This document shows, one piece after another, positions 35,795-44,200 of a stretch of 64,000 nucleotides of DNA (the stretch's first letter is position 1; every line of letters starts with the position of its first letter). The DNA is from Candidatus Lernaella stagnicola. GTDB taxonomy: Bacteria; Lernaellota; Lernaellaia; Lernaellales; Lernaellaceae. The notes beneath the pieces are model-generated. The model was given only the letters and a program-made list of their open reading frames with translations, was not told the DNA's origin and ran no database searches. The translations under genes were made by a program, and so were the position numbers. Location of the stretch: assembly GCA_030765525.1 (NCBI GenBank), contig JAVCCK010000031.1, forward strand, positions 1-64,000, given 5' to 3'.

Positions 35795-36142
35795 TTCGGG
35801 CCCTCCAGACGTCGACGGCGCTGTGGCACCGGGGCGACGGAAAAACGATAAGGCAATTGGACGGACTAGTCAATCCGTTTTGTTCCGGAAAACGCGCCGG
35901 CCCGGCGGAAAATCGGAAGCGGGCCAGTGGAATGCTCCTCGCGTGCGGCGAAGGGAAGGGTGATGGCCGCGAAGCCAAAATGTTGACGCGAGATAAGACT
36001 ATGTAATCATAGAGATAATTTGGCAGTAAAAATGGCGATCCGAAATGGTCGGAAAGGGTTGATATTTCCGCTTGTCAAACTTCCGACGCTTTGCTATTTT
36101 ACTGCAACCAATACTTTTCTGGCTCTGCCGACCGGAGGACAC
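35795..36142. other. Divergent intergenic region with candidate TetR operator
   Basis: A 348-bp gap between the divergent TetR and PilZ genes. ACGGACTAGTCAATCCGT (35861-35878) has outer ACGGA/TCCGT arms and a perfect inner GACTAGTC (35864-35871), a TetR-type operator shape. The AT-richer part from 35990 to 36120 probably carries the PilZ-gene promoter; no clear -35/-10 or -24/-12 pair was found there. Confidence 0.45.
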
Positions 36143-36814
36143 ATGCAAGACGGTTACCCCGGCCCCTCCAAAAAAGACCGCCAAGACGTCCGTGTTCGCG
36201 ACATGTTGCGCCTAAGGGTGGAAGTCATTGATCCGCAGGTCAAGCAAGAAGCGCTGGACCGTATCGCCTTAGAGCGCCTCACCACAGGCCTGGACGACCC
36301 TGTCTACCACTCCCAGCGAATGGAACAGGAAATGCAGTCCCGCGAGCGCCTGTCCAACAACGCGCTGAACAATCGCCTGGCGGCCATCGAGGCGAAGCTC
36401 GACGCATTGGTCAACTACCTCACGCAACGCGACATGGAAGAGACCTGGGGACCGGTTCAACCGGTCAACATCAGCGCCGGCGGCGTCATGTTTCCCTTCG
36501 ATCAAAGCGTTGAAGCCGGCACGTTGTTGAAAATCGCATTGCTGATGCAAACCATGCCGCCACACCCCATCGTATGCGTATCCGAAGTCATTCGCACGCG
36601 CGATCCCGACCCGAGTTGGGGTAGTGAAAAAGCCTTCCGCATCGCGGCGCGTTTTGTCGATATCGATCCGGAAGATCGCGACCGTATCGTCCGCCGTGTA
36701 TTCGAAGTGCAACGAATGTTCTTGCGCTTGGCGCGCGAGAGAGGTGAAACCAGCCCCGATATGACACGCGACAACTTGGATGACTTTCTCGTCGGTGACG
36801 AGGACACTCCATGA
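36143..36814 (+). CDS. PilZ-domain protein
   Basis: A 223-residue cytoplasmic protein with a helical N-terminal half (RIALERLTTGLDDP, LNNRLAAIEAKLDALVNYL) and a C-terminal PilZ-type barrel (NISAGGVMFPFDQSVEAGTL). The Arg-x3-Arg c-di-GMP motif expected before the barrel is not obvious, so ligand binding is uncertain. The ATG at 36143 follows GGAGG. It overlaps the FleQ-like gene by 4 bp (ATGA), which suggests that the two work together in c-di-GMP-linked control of motility. Confidence 0.8.
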   Translation: MQDGYPGPSKKDRQDVRVRDMLRLRVEVIDPQVKQEALDRIALERLTTGLDDPVYHSQRMEQEMQSRERLSNNALNNRLAAIEAKLDALVNYLTQRDMEETWGPVQPVNISAGGVMFPFDQSVEAGTLLKIALLMQTMPPHPIVCVSEVIRTRDPDPSWGSEKAFRIAARFVDIDPEDRDRIVRRVFEVQRMFLRLARERGETSPDMTRDNLDDFLVGDEDTP

Positions 36815-38205
36815 CGATCGCCGCCGCGCCCAGCGCGAAAATCCTCCTTGTCGATCCTAAACCGGAACGGCGCGACGAACTCGCGGCGAGCCTCGCCGGG
36901 AAGGGTTTCGAAATCGGCGCCGCCGGTACCGGTTCGGACGGTCTCGAACGCTTCCGTGAGGGTCCCTACGATCTGGTGATCACCGGAATTCAAGACGATG
37001 AGCTTGACGGTCTCGTGCTGCTTCGTGAAGTGCGGGCTATCGTGCCGAGCACTATGGGTGTGGTGATAAGTCGCGATTCGTCACCCGAGGAAGCGCTCGA
37101 AGCCATGAAATGGGGTGCGTTCGATTACGTTACCGAACCCTACAACTTCGAAGAACTGCTGATCATCGTTCACCGCGCCCTGCAACACCAGCGATTGCTG
37201 ACCGAGAACGTTAGCCTCAAAGACCAACTTCGTCAGAAATATCGCTTCGAAAGTATTGTCGGCGACTCGCGTCCCATGCACGAAGTGTTTCGGCTGATCG
37301 AAAAGGTCGCCGACTCCGACTCGACCGTGCTCGTCTGTGGCGAATCGGGCACCGGCAAGGAATTGGTCGCGCGAGCGCTGCATTACAACTCCAAACGCAA
37401 GCAGCGTTACCTGATACCGGTCAACTGCGGCGCCATTCCAGAGACGTTGTTGGAATCAGAACTCTTCGGTCACGTCAGAGGCGCCTTCACCGGGGCGACA
37501 ACCAACCGCATCGGGCGATTTGAGGCGGCCAACGGCGGCACCTTGTTCCTGGACGAAATCGGGGACATGAGCCCCGTTCTGCAAATCAAACTCCTGCGTG
37601 TTTTGCAGGAGCACGAATTCGAGCCGGTGGGTTCCACCAAGAGCAGAAAAGTCGACGTGCGCATTATCGCCGCCACGAATCGCAATCTGGACGAAATGGT
37701 CGAAACCGGCGAGTTCCGGGAAGACCTCTACTACCGCTTGTCGGTCATCCCGCTGGTCATTCCGCCGTTGCGGGACCGCCGCGACGACATTCCGCTTCTG
37801 ATAAACCACTTCATCGACGTCTTTTGCCGGCAGAAAAAGCGGCCCCCGTTCGTCGTTTCGCCGGACGTGAGTGAAGTTTTCCTCCGCTACGATTGGCCCG
37901 GCAACGTTCGCGAACTCGAAAACCTGGTAGAGCGGCTGGTGATTCTTACCGAAGGCGACCGGATCACGCTCGAGGATCTGCCGGAAAAATATCTCAACGG
38001 GCGCGTCGCGGTCATCGGCGATTCGTTGGAGATCCCCGACGACGGAATTGACTTCAATGCCATGGTCAATGATTACGAGAACAAATTGATCGCTGCGGCG
38101 ATGATCAAGGCGCGAGGTAATAAAAATGCCGCGGCTAGGTTGCTTGGTCTGAAACGGACCACCCTCGTGGAAAAAATCAAAAAGAAAGGGCTTTCCTTCG
38201 AGTAA
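36811..38205 (+). CDS. FleQ-like sigma-54 activator with degenerate receiver
   Basis: A 464-residue enhancer-binding protein: receiver-like (1-125), AAA+ (about 140-380) and Fis-type helix-turn-helix. The AAA+ part is complete: GESGTGKE Walker A, GAFTGAT for sigma-54 contact, and GTLFLDEIGDM. The receiver has Gly59 where the phosphoacceptor Asp should be and TEP instead of TKP, so it cannot be phosphorylated in the usual way. That and the C-terminal KRTTLVEKIKKKG recall FleQ/FlrA, master flagellar activators controlled by c-di-GMP or a partner protein. It is coupled to the PilZ gene by a 4-bp overlap. Confidence 0.9.
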   Translation: MTIAAAPSAKILLVDPKPERRDELAASLAGKGFEIGAAGTGSDGLERFREGPYDLVITGIQDDELDGLVLLREVRAIVPSTMGVVISRDSSPEEALEAMKWGAFDYVTEPYNFEELLIIVHRALQHQRLLTENVSLKDQLRQKYRFESIVGDSRPMHEVFRLIEKVADSDSTVLVCGESGTGKELVARALHYNSKRKQRYLIPVNCGAIPETLLESELFGHVRGAFTGATTNRIGRFEAANGGTLFLDEIGDMSPVLQIKLLRVLQEHEFEPVGSTKSRKVDVRIIAATNRNLDEMVETGEFREDLYYRLSVIPLVIPPLRDRRDDIPLLINHFIDVFCRQKKRPPFVVSPDVSEVFLRYDWPGNVRELENLVERLVILTEGDRITLEDLPEKYLNGRVAVIGDSLEIPDDGIDFNAMVNDYENKLIAAAMIKARGNKNAAARLLGLKRTTLVEKIKKKGLSFE

Positions 38206-38394
38206 TCGCGATGATTTACGGCCGTCCAATCAAACGCCGCGCACGACGAGAACATTGCTTTATTATCTGTTTTTTGACGATTCGAGAGAATTGTCGACCG
38301 TGACAGCTCTGTAACTTGACAAAATATTGACAGTCGCCACCGCGGCACGGCGGCGATAATGTAATGAAAACAAAACGTTAACTGATCACGTAGA

Positions 38395-38410
38395 TGGCAC
38401 GCGCTTTGCT
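38395..38410 (+). promoter_or_regulatory. Sigma-54 promoter of the TPR-flgS-flgR operon
   Basis: TGGCAC (38395-38400), five bases, TTGCT (38406-38410) is a full -24/-12 match. The start of transcription would be near 38421, only about 11 nt before the GTG chosen for the TPR gene. TTGACA-like boxes at 38316 and 38328 might add a housekeeping promoter. Confidence 0.85.
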
Positions 38411-38431
38411 TGTTCAAGATACAAACTCGGA

Positions 38432-40591
38432 GTGGGTTTACGAATTTTGTATCGATCCAGTACACCAATCACTGTTTTGCTGATGGCCATGGCGTTCGCT
38501 GTGGCCGTTACCTCGTCGGCGGTCGCCGAGCGGGGAGCGGTGTCTACTTCGGTCCGCGAATTGCTGCCCTACGAAACCGTCTACTACGAAATCCAGCTAC
38601 CGGCGGATCAGGCCGAGGTGCTGCGCGACATCGGTTTCGATCGCTTCACGCAACAGATGGAGAACGGTGAGGTTGTGCGCGCCCTGGACGAGGCTTGGCT
38701 GACGGCTTTGCGGATTCCGGCTTTGCGGGCCGAGCCCGCGTTCAACCTGCTGATTGCCGAGATGTATTTTCGCCTCGGCGTCAACCGTCCAGCCATCCAG
38801 TTCGAGTTGGCCAAACCTATGTACGAGAAGCTGATGCGCCGGCACCCCCGCTGGGTGAACCAGCCGCTCGTCGCCTTCCGCCTCGCCACGATCTACGACC
38901 GTCAGGGTTTCGCTTCCGACGCGTTGGCGCACTACGGATTATTGATTGAGTGGTACCCGGGCGATCCGATCGCCGACGCCGCCCGCCTGGGAATGGTCAT
39001 GTCCAGCCTTCGTGACGGTCGCCTTGGCGACACCGAACAACAAGCCGTCGCGATTCTGGAAACTTCCCACGACGCTCAAATTCGCTATCACGCTACCCTC
39101 GGCCTTGCGGTGGCGCACCAGCGTCAGCGCCAGTACCAGGTTGCAACCGACGATTTCAACGGCGTAGTCAACTGGCCGGAAGACCTAACGCTGTTGGAAG
39201 ATTTCGAAATGTTCGCTTTCGCCGATGCCCTGCGGGAAACCGGCGATTACGTGCGCGCCCGCCGGGCCTTGCTCACCTTCATCGAGCGTTTCCCGCTCGC
39301 CGACGATCGCCCGTTGGCCATCTACGATCTGGCGGAGATCGCGCGCGAACAGCATCGCTTCGAAGAAGCTGTCACCGGCTACCAGTATTTGATCGAGAAC
39401 GCTCCCGATCGGCGCCCGGGAACAGAAGCAAAAATGATTCTCGCGCGGCTACGGCTTGCCGCTTTTGATCAGGCCAAGGATGAGATCGCCGAACAACTGT
39501 TATTGCAAGTTCGCGAGCAAAATTATTATTTTGATTTGAATCAGAAGGCGACTCTCGATCTGGCTCGTTATTACCTGCGCACCGGCAAGCCGTTAGCCAC
39601 TATTTCCCTGGCCGGAGAGGTGTTCGACAACCCGTTGGACATCACACTGGCGACCCAAGCCATTTCCCTGGTTGCCGACGCCTTCAATCGCATCGTGGCC
39701 AGTTATCCCGACAACCCCTTGTTGGTGACCAAGGTTTTCAACCGGTACCGCAAGTATCTGTCGGCACCCTCCTTACCGGCGCCGACGTACGAAAAACTCG
39801 GCCGCATCCTGTACGAAAATCTGCAACCCGACACGCTGACGGAACTGGCGACAAACAGCCCGCTGGGTGCGCGTTTCCCTCGCCGGTCGGCGTTCTTCGC
39901 CGCGCTCGCCGAACGCCTGCGCGGCAATCCCGCGGGGGCCGCCGCTCACCTGCGGCGTCTGCTGGCGATGAAGACCGAAACTCCGGCGAAAGCCAAAAAG
40001 GCAAAAGGAAAAGCCGCGACCCACCAACGCGATCCGCTGAACTTCGAAGCGCGCCTGCTGTTATCGCGCATGGAGTTCGAAAGCGGCCGTATCAGGGAGG
40101 CTCTTGTCCAGGTCAAGCGCGCCCGCGAATCAGCCGGCGATAATCTGCAAACCGGACGCGCCGAATTAGCCACCGGCATTTACTTGATGGCCGGCAAAGC
40201 GCCCGCGTCGGCCGTTGCTCACTTCCACCGGGCGAGCGAATTGCTCGGTGAAGTTACCGACGCGCAACCGCTGGCATACTGGCAGCAGCGGGCCGCCTTC
40301 GGGTGGGCCGACGCGTTGTTCCAAGCTGGTGACAGGTCGGCCGCGAAACCAGCGTTTCAGGCGGTGTTGGAACGTAAGCCGCCCGCGCCGGCAGCCGGCA
40401 TGGCCCGCCTGCGGCTGGCTCAAATCGCTCGCGCCGCGGGCGAGGAGATTCCCCTCTCGCAAGTCGAGAAGGTCGAAGAGAATCCCGAGTTTTGGGTCGA
40501 AAGCGATATCACGATGGAAAAGCACTATCGTTGGTTACAGGAGAACGAAAAACGATTCAACGATATGCCCCTGTGGGAGAGGTTGTTGTGA
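38432..40591 (+). CDS. Exported TPR-repeat protein in flagellar regulatory operon
   Basis: A 719-residue protein with an N-terminal signal peptide or anchor (hydrophobic PITVLLMAMAFAVAVTSSAVA) and then a long helical-repeat array of TPR type (RLATIYDRQGFASDALAHYG, IYDLAEIAREQHRFEEAVTG). It should lie in the periplasm. The GTG start at 38432 is uncertain because the mRNA leader would be very short; TTG at 38447 and ATG at 38483 are alternatives. It overlaps the kinase gene by 4 bp (GTGA). The role is unknown, but co-expression with FlgS/FlgR suggests assembly monitoring or structural support. Confidence 0.83.
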   Translation: MGLRILYRSSTPITVLLMAMAFAVAVTSSAVAERGAVSTSVRELLPYETVYYEIQLPADQAEVLRDIGFDRFTQQMENGEVVRALDEAWLTALRIPALRAEPAFNLLIAEMYFRLGVNRPAIQFELAKPMYEKLMRRHPRWVNQPLVAFRLATIYDRQGFASDALAHYGLLIEWYPGDPIADAARLGMVMSSLRDGRLGDTEQQAVAILETSHDAQIRYHATLGLAVAHQRQRQYQVATDDFNGVVNWPEDLTLLEDFEMFAFADALRETGDYVRARRALLTFIERFPLADDRPLAIYDLAEIAREQHRFEEAVTGYQYLIENAPDRRPGTEAKMILARLRLAAFDQAKDEIAEQLLLQVREQNYYFDLNQKATLDLARYYLRTGKPLATISLAGEVFDNPLDITLATQAISLVADAFNRIVASYPDNPLLVTKVFNRYRKYLSAPSLPAPTYEKLGRILYENLQPDTLTELATNSPLGARFPRRSAFFAALAERLRGNPAGAAAHLRRLLAMKTETPAKAKKAKGKAATHQRDPLNFEARLLLSRMEFESGRIREALVQVKRARESAGDNLQTGRAELATGIYLMAGKAPASAVAHFHRASELLGEVTDAQPLAYWQQRAAFGWADALFQAGDRSAAKPAFQAVLERKPPAPAAGMARLRLAQIARAAGEEIPLSQVEKVEENPEFWVESDITMEKHYRWLQENEKRFNDMPLWERLL

Positions 40592-41826
40592 CGGATATAA
40601 ACGACGTCAAACCCATGCCGGAAGTCGATCCGAAGCTGCTGCAGGAAGCGTTCGAAAGCTTCATGGCCACCAGCAAGCTGATGGAGAAGGCCTACCACGA
40701 ACTTCAGGCAAAGGTCGAACAACTCAACCTCGAACTCGAGGAAAAAAACAAGGAATTAGCGGCGCAGCTCGAAGCCACCGAACATGCCCGAGCTCAGGTC
40801 TCGGACGTTTTGGCCAGCCTTCATCTGGCTGTGGTGGTGTTCGACGCCGAGGGCAAACTTGCGCGCATAAACCGCGCCGGCCAGGAATTATTTGGGGTTC
40901 GTGAGGAAGCCGCAATCGGCTTGGGCCTGGTCGAAGTGTTTGCCATCAAGTTCAACGGGATTACCGGACTGCCGACATGGAGTGATAGCGCGGGCCTCAT
41001 GGCCGAATTCGAGGTCGGCAGTCTGGACGATCCCCCTGGACGCGTGCTGCGCTGCTCGACTCACCGCATGCGCGGCATGGATGGCGGCGAGGGGCGTATC
41101 CTGCTCGCCGAAGACATTACCGATGCCGTGGTCAAACGCGCCGCCGCCGCGCGCCACCAACGCCTGGCCGCGATGGGTGAACTGGCGGTGCAGATCGTGC
41201 ATCAAATTCGAAACCCAATGGGTTCGATCGAACTGTTCGCCTCGATGCTGCAACGCGATCTGGCCACACAACCCGAAATGGCCGATGTGGCCGGCAAGGT
41301 TCAGCAGGGAATTCGCAGTTTGAATCTCATCGTCAGTAACCTGCTGTCGTTCGCCAAGGGCGCCGAACCGGTTGTGCAATTAATTGATTTTCGCCATTTA
41401 CTGGAATCAGCGGTCGCTGAAATCGACGTCCAATTGCTGCAAAACAACATCAGTATGGCAACCGAAATCGACCCGGAAGCGACATTTATCAGCGTCGACC
41501 CAGACCTGTGGCGGCAGGTGATGCTCAATTTGATGATCAACGCCACGCAGGCGATGGCCGGGGGTGGCGAACTAAACGTGCAGACTCGGCGGTCCCAAAA
41601 CGGCGGCGGCTTACCCGTCACGCAGGTGATCATCGGTGATACCGGCTCGGGCATTCCGAGCGGCATTCGGGAACAGGTCTTCAACCCGTTTTTTACGACC
41701 AAGGAGCGCGGCGCCGGCGTCGGACTGGCGCTTGTTCATAACATCGTGCGCGCCCACGGCGGATCCATCGAGTTCGATAGTGTCGAGGGTGGCGGAACCA
41801 CATTTACAATTACCTTGCCTGGATAA
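40588..41826 (+). CDS. flgS: FlgS-like sensor histidine kinase
   Basis: A 412-residue soluble kinase. A coiled coil (about 25-65) is followed by a PAS domain (DVLASLHLAVVVFDAEGKLA), HisKA (ELAVQIVHQIRNPMGSIELF, His205) and a complete HATPase (NLMINATQAM N-box, IGDTGSGIP G1, AGVGLALVHNIV G2). No membrane segment is present, as for FlgS/FleS-type kinases that read the state of the export apparatus. The GTG overlaps the upstream stop and the next gene is an NtrC-type regulator 5 bp downstream, so they form a two-component system. Confidence 0.9.
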   Translation: MTDINDVKPMPEVDPKLLQEAFESFMATSKLMEKAYHELQAKVEQLNLELEEKNKELAAQLEATEHARAQVSDVLASLHLAVVVFDAEGKLARINRAGQELFGVREEAAIGLGLVEVFAIKFNGITGLPTWSDSAGLMAEFEVGSLDDPPGRVLRCSTHRMRGMDGGEGRILLAEDITDAVVKRAAAARHQRLAAMGELAVQIVHQIRNPMGSIELFASMLQRDLATQPEMADVAGKVQQGIRSLNLIVSNLLSFAKGAEPVVQLIDFRHLLESAVAEIDVQLLQNNISMATEIDPEATFISVDPDLWRQVMLNLMINATQAMAGGGELNVQTRRSQNGGGLPVTQVIIGDTGSGIPSGIREQVFNPFFTTKERGAGVGLALVHNIVRAHGGSIEFDSVEGGGTTFTITLPG

Positions 41827-41831
41827 GGGGA

Positions 41832-43217
41832 ATGATGAGCGGCAAACAAAAGGATTGGGTGTTAGTTGTCGACGATGACGCCGACATGAGGGAGGCTCTG
41901 GGAATGTCGCTGGGACGTATGGGCTTTGGTGTGGACTTGGCCCACGACGGAATGATGGCCGTGGAAATGCTCGACAAACGGCCGTATCGACTCGTGGTGA
42001 CCGACGTCAAGATGCCCCGTCTCGACGGAATGGCGCTGCTCCAAAAAGTACGCGAAGACATGCCGGATTTGCCGGTGTTGATTATCACCGGCTTCGGAAC
42101 CATCGGCGGAGCAGTCGAAGCGATGAAAAACGGCGCAACCGACTACATCGTCAAACCGTTTAACGTCGAAGTACTGGAAAAAGCAGTGGAAAGCGTACTT
42201 ACATCAGGTCCCGCGGTGCCGGATTCCGTCCGCGCCGGCGACGACGTCGTCCGTATCGTTACCTGCAACGAACGCATGCGAAAGCTCTTGGCAATCGCCG
42301 CGAAAATCGCCAAATCCGATGCCACCGTGTTAATCAACGGGGAATCGGGAACCGGTAAGGAGCTGTTCGCGCGGCTTATCCACGCCGAAAGCCCGCGCTT
42401 CCACGGCCCCTTCGTGGCCGTCAACTGCGCCGCCGTTCCCGACAACTTGCTCGAATCCGAATTGTTCGGGCACGAGAAGGGCTCCTTCACCGGTGCCACG
42501 CACAAGAAAGTCGGCAAATTCGAGTTGGCGCACAAAGGCACGGTATTGCTTGATGAAATCGGAGAAATGCCTGGAATGCTGCAGGCTAAGCTGTTGCGGG
42601 TGCTCCAGGAACGCAAGCTCGATCGCGTCGGCGGTGTCATGCTGGTTCCCATCGATATTCGTGTGATCGCCACCACCAATGCCGACCTGCGCGCGCTGGT
42701 GGAACAGGGGAAATTCCGCGAGGATTTGTTCTATCGGCTCAACGTCATTCCGTTGGAACTGCCGCCGTTGCGGGAGCGACCCGATGACATTGTTGCGCTA
42801 ACTGACCATTATTTAGACTATTTCCACGCCGCAGGCATCTCCGACGGCGCCCGACTGGCGCTCATCGAGCACGACTGGAAGGGCAACGTTCGCGAACTCC
42901 GTAACGTATTGGAGCGGGCGGCGCTGTTGTCGGGCAACGAGCCCATCGGGCCGGAGAATTTGATACTCGACGGCAGCATCGGCAGCGCCAGTAACGGCGC
43001 GCGGCAGTCCAGCGCCGTCGCGATGTCCGGAGAGACTCGGAATCTCAAGGAAATCGAGCGTCGCACGATCTTGGCTACCCTTGCCGAGCACGGCGGCAAC
43101 CGCACGAAGACCGCCGAAGCGCTGGGAATCAGCATTCGTACTTTGCGCAACAAATTGAATGAATATGCGTTGGATGGATTCGTTGTACCCAAGGGGGGGA
43201 ACAATGTTGCCGACTAG
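41832..43217 (+). CDS. flgR: FlgR-like NtrC-family sigma-54 activator
   Basis: A 461-residue regulator. The receiver is intact (VVDDDAD, Asp58 in VVTDVKMPRLDG, Lys in YIVKPF). AAA+ follows with GESGTGKE, GSFTGAT (a common variant of GAFTGA) and VLLDEIGEM. The Fis-type helix-turn-helix is at the end (NRTKTAEALGISIRTLRNKL). Paired with FlgS, it should activate the sigma-54 promoters of the rod, hook and C-ring genes. The ATG at 41832 or 41835 follows AAGGGG. Confidence 0.94.
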   Translation: MMSGKQKDWVLVVDDDADMREALGMSLGRMGFGVDLAHDGMMAVEMLDKRPYRLVVTDVKMPRLDGMALLQKVREDMPDLPVLIITGFGTIGGAVEAMKNGATDYIVKPFNVEVLEKAVESVLTSGPAVPDSVRAGDDVVRIVTCNERMRKLLAIAAKIAKSDATVLINGESGTGKELFARLIHAESPRFHGPFVAVNCAAVPDNLLESELFGHEKGSFTGATHKKVGKFELAHKGTVLLDEIGEMPGMLQAKLLRVLQERKLDRVGGVMLVPIDIRVIATTNADLRALVEQGKFREDLFYRLNVIPLELPPLRERPDDIVALTDHYLDYFHAAGISDGARLALIEHDWKGNVRELRNVLERAALLSGNEPIGPENLILDGSIGSASNGARQSSAVAMSGETRNLKEIERRTILATLAEHGGNRTKTAEALGISIRTLRNKLNEYALDGFVVPKGGNNVAD

Positions 43218-43320
43218 GCGGAAGAGATTTCCGCAACTCGTTAATGCGGCGTCGCAGCCGTGGTTTGAATTACTATGTGAAATCATAGAGTTGGATGTCT
43301 CCAGGTGGCGGTTCGCGATT

Positions 43321-43336
43321 TGGCACTCGGTTTGCT
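43321..43336 (+). promoter_or_regulatory. Sigma-54 promoter of the flgC-fliE-fliF operon
   Basis: TGGCAC (43321-43326), five bases, TTGCT (43332-43336) is a full -24/-12 match. Transcription should start near 43347, 42 bp before flgC. An inverted repeat CTATG/CATAG (43273-43288) about 45 bp upstream could be an activator site, and GCGGAA/TTCCGC (43218-43234) lies right after the flgR stop. Confidence 0.88.
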
Positions 43337-43388
43337 ATTCTCCGGTTACGGACGGACGTATCATCTGTGACCGGAGAAGGAGACAGAG

Positions 43389-43820
43389 ATGAGCATCAAA
43401 ACCATGGCCATCGCGGCAAGCGGCTTGCAGGCGCAACGGATCCGCCTGCAGGCTATCTCCGCCAACATGGCCAACATCAACACCACCCGCGGCCCGGGTG
43501 GCGAGCCCTATCAAAGGCTTGTGCCGATTTTTCGGCCGGAAACCCTTGAGAACGGCTTCCATGCGGAACTGGCGGATCAGCGTCAGTTGTACGCCGTCCG
43601 GGTCGAAAAGGTGGCGCCCGCCGATCGGGAACCGCTCTGGGTATATAACCCGGATCACCCCGACGCCGACGAGAACGGCTACGTAGGCATGCCGAACATA
43701 AACGTCGTCGAAGAGATGACCGACATGCTCAACGCAGCCCGCAGCTACGAGGCGAACATGGCGGCACTGCAAACAGCCAAGCAGATGGCCAAGCAAGCCA
43801 TTGACGTTGGCAAGGGTTAG
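43389..43820 (+). CDS. flgC: Flagellar proximal rod protein FlgC
   Basis: A 143-residue rod protein. The N-terminus MSIKTMAIAASGLQAQRIRL and ISANMANINTTRGPGGEPYQ is typical of FlgC, as is the C-terminal VNVVEEMTDMLNAARSYEAN-like segment (NINVVEEMTDMLNAARSYE). GGAGA precedes the ATG. flgB normally lies directly upstream, but the 171-bp gap holds no reading frame for it; flgB is not anywhere in the window. Confidence 0.96.
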   Translation: MSIKTMAIAASGLQAQRIRLQAISANMANINTTRGPGGEPYQRLVPIFRPETLENGFHAELADQRQLYAVRVEKVAPADREPLWVYNPDHPDADENGYVGMPNINVVEEMTDMLNAARSYEANMAALQTAKQMAKQAIDVGKG

Positions 43821-43835
43821 TAGGGGAGCAGGGTT

Positions 43836-44153
43836 ATGAAAGACATTACTCTCGACTCCAAACTCAAGGCTTTGGGCAACGCGGGTCTGGCGCAACCGCA
43901 GAAGAAATCCCCGTTGTCCAAACCCGGCGAGGGCCCGAGTTTCAACGACGTGCTCAAGAAGGCGATTGCCGAGGTCAACGGCCTGGAAAAAGAGGCCGAC
44001 CGGCAAATCGTCGAATTGGCCGCCGGAAAAGCCGGGAACATTCATGAAGCGATGATCGCTTTGCAGAAGGCGGACATCAGTTTCAAAACGCTCATGGAGA
44101 TCCGCGATAAGCTCATCCAGGCTTATCAAGAAATTATGAGGTTGTCGGTCTAA
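43836..44153 (+). CDS. fliE: MS-ring/rod junction protein FliE
   Basis: A 105-residue adaptor between the MS-ring and rod. The C-terminal half is canonical (GNIHEAMIALQKADISFKTL then IRDKLIQAYQEIMRLSV). The N-terminal half is basic and polar. GGAG precedes the ATG; it is 15 bp after flgC and 47 bp before fliF. Confidence 0.95.
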   Translation: MKDITLDSKLKALGNAGLAQPQKKSPLSKPGEGPSFNDVLKKAIAEVNGLEKEADRQIVELAAGKAGNIHEAMIALQKADISFKTLMEIRDKLIQAYQEIMRLSV

Positions 44154-44200
44154 ATAAGCCCGACTCAACGTCCGTCCACGTTTGAGAAGAAGGGTCGCAG

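Noticed and set aside
35823-35845. TGGCACCGGGGCGAC before the PilZ gene considered as sigma-54 promoter
   Set aside because: The -12 TTGC element is absent and the distance to the gene is over 300 bp.
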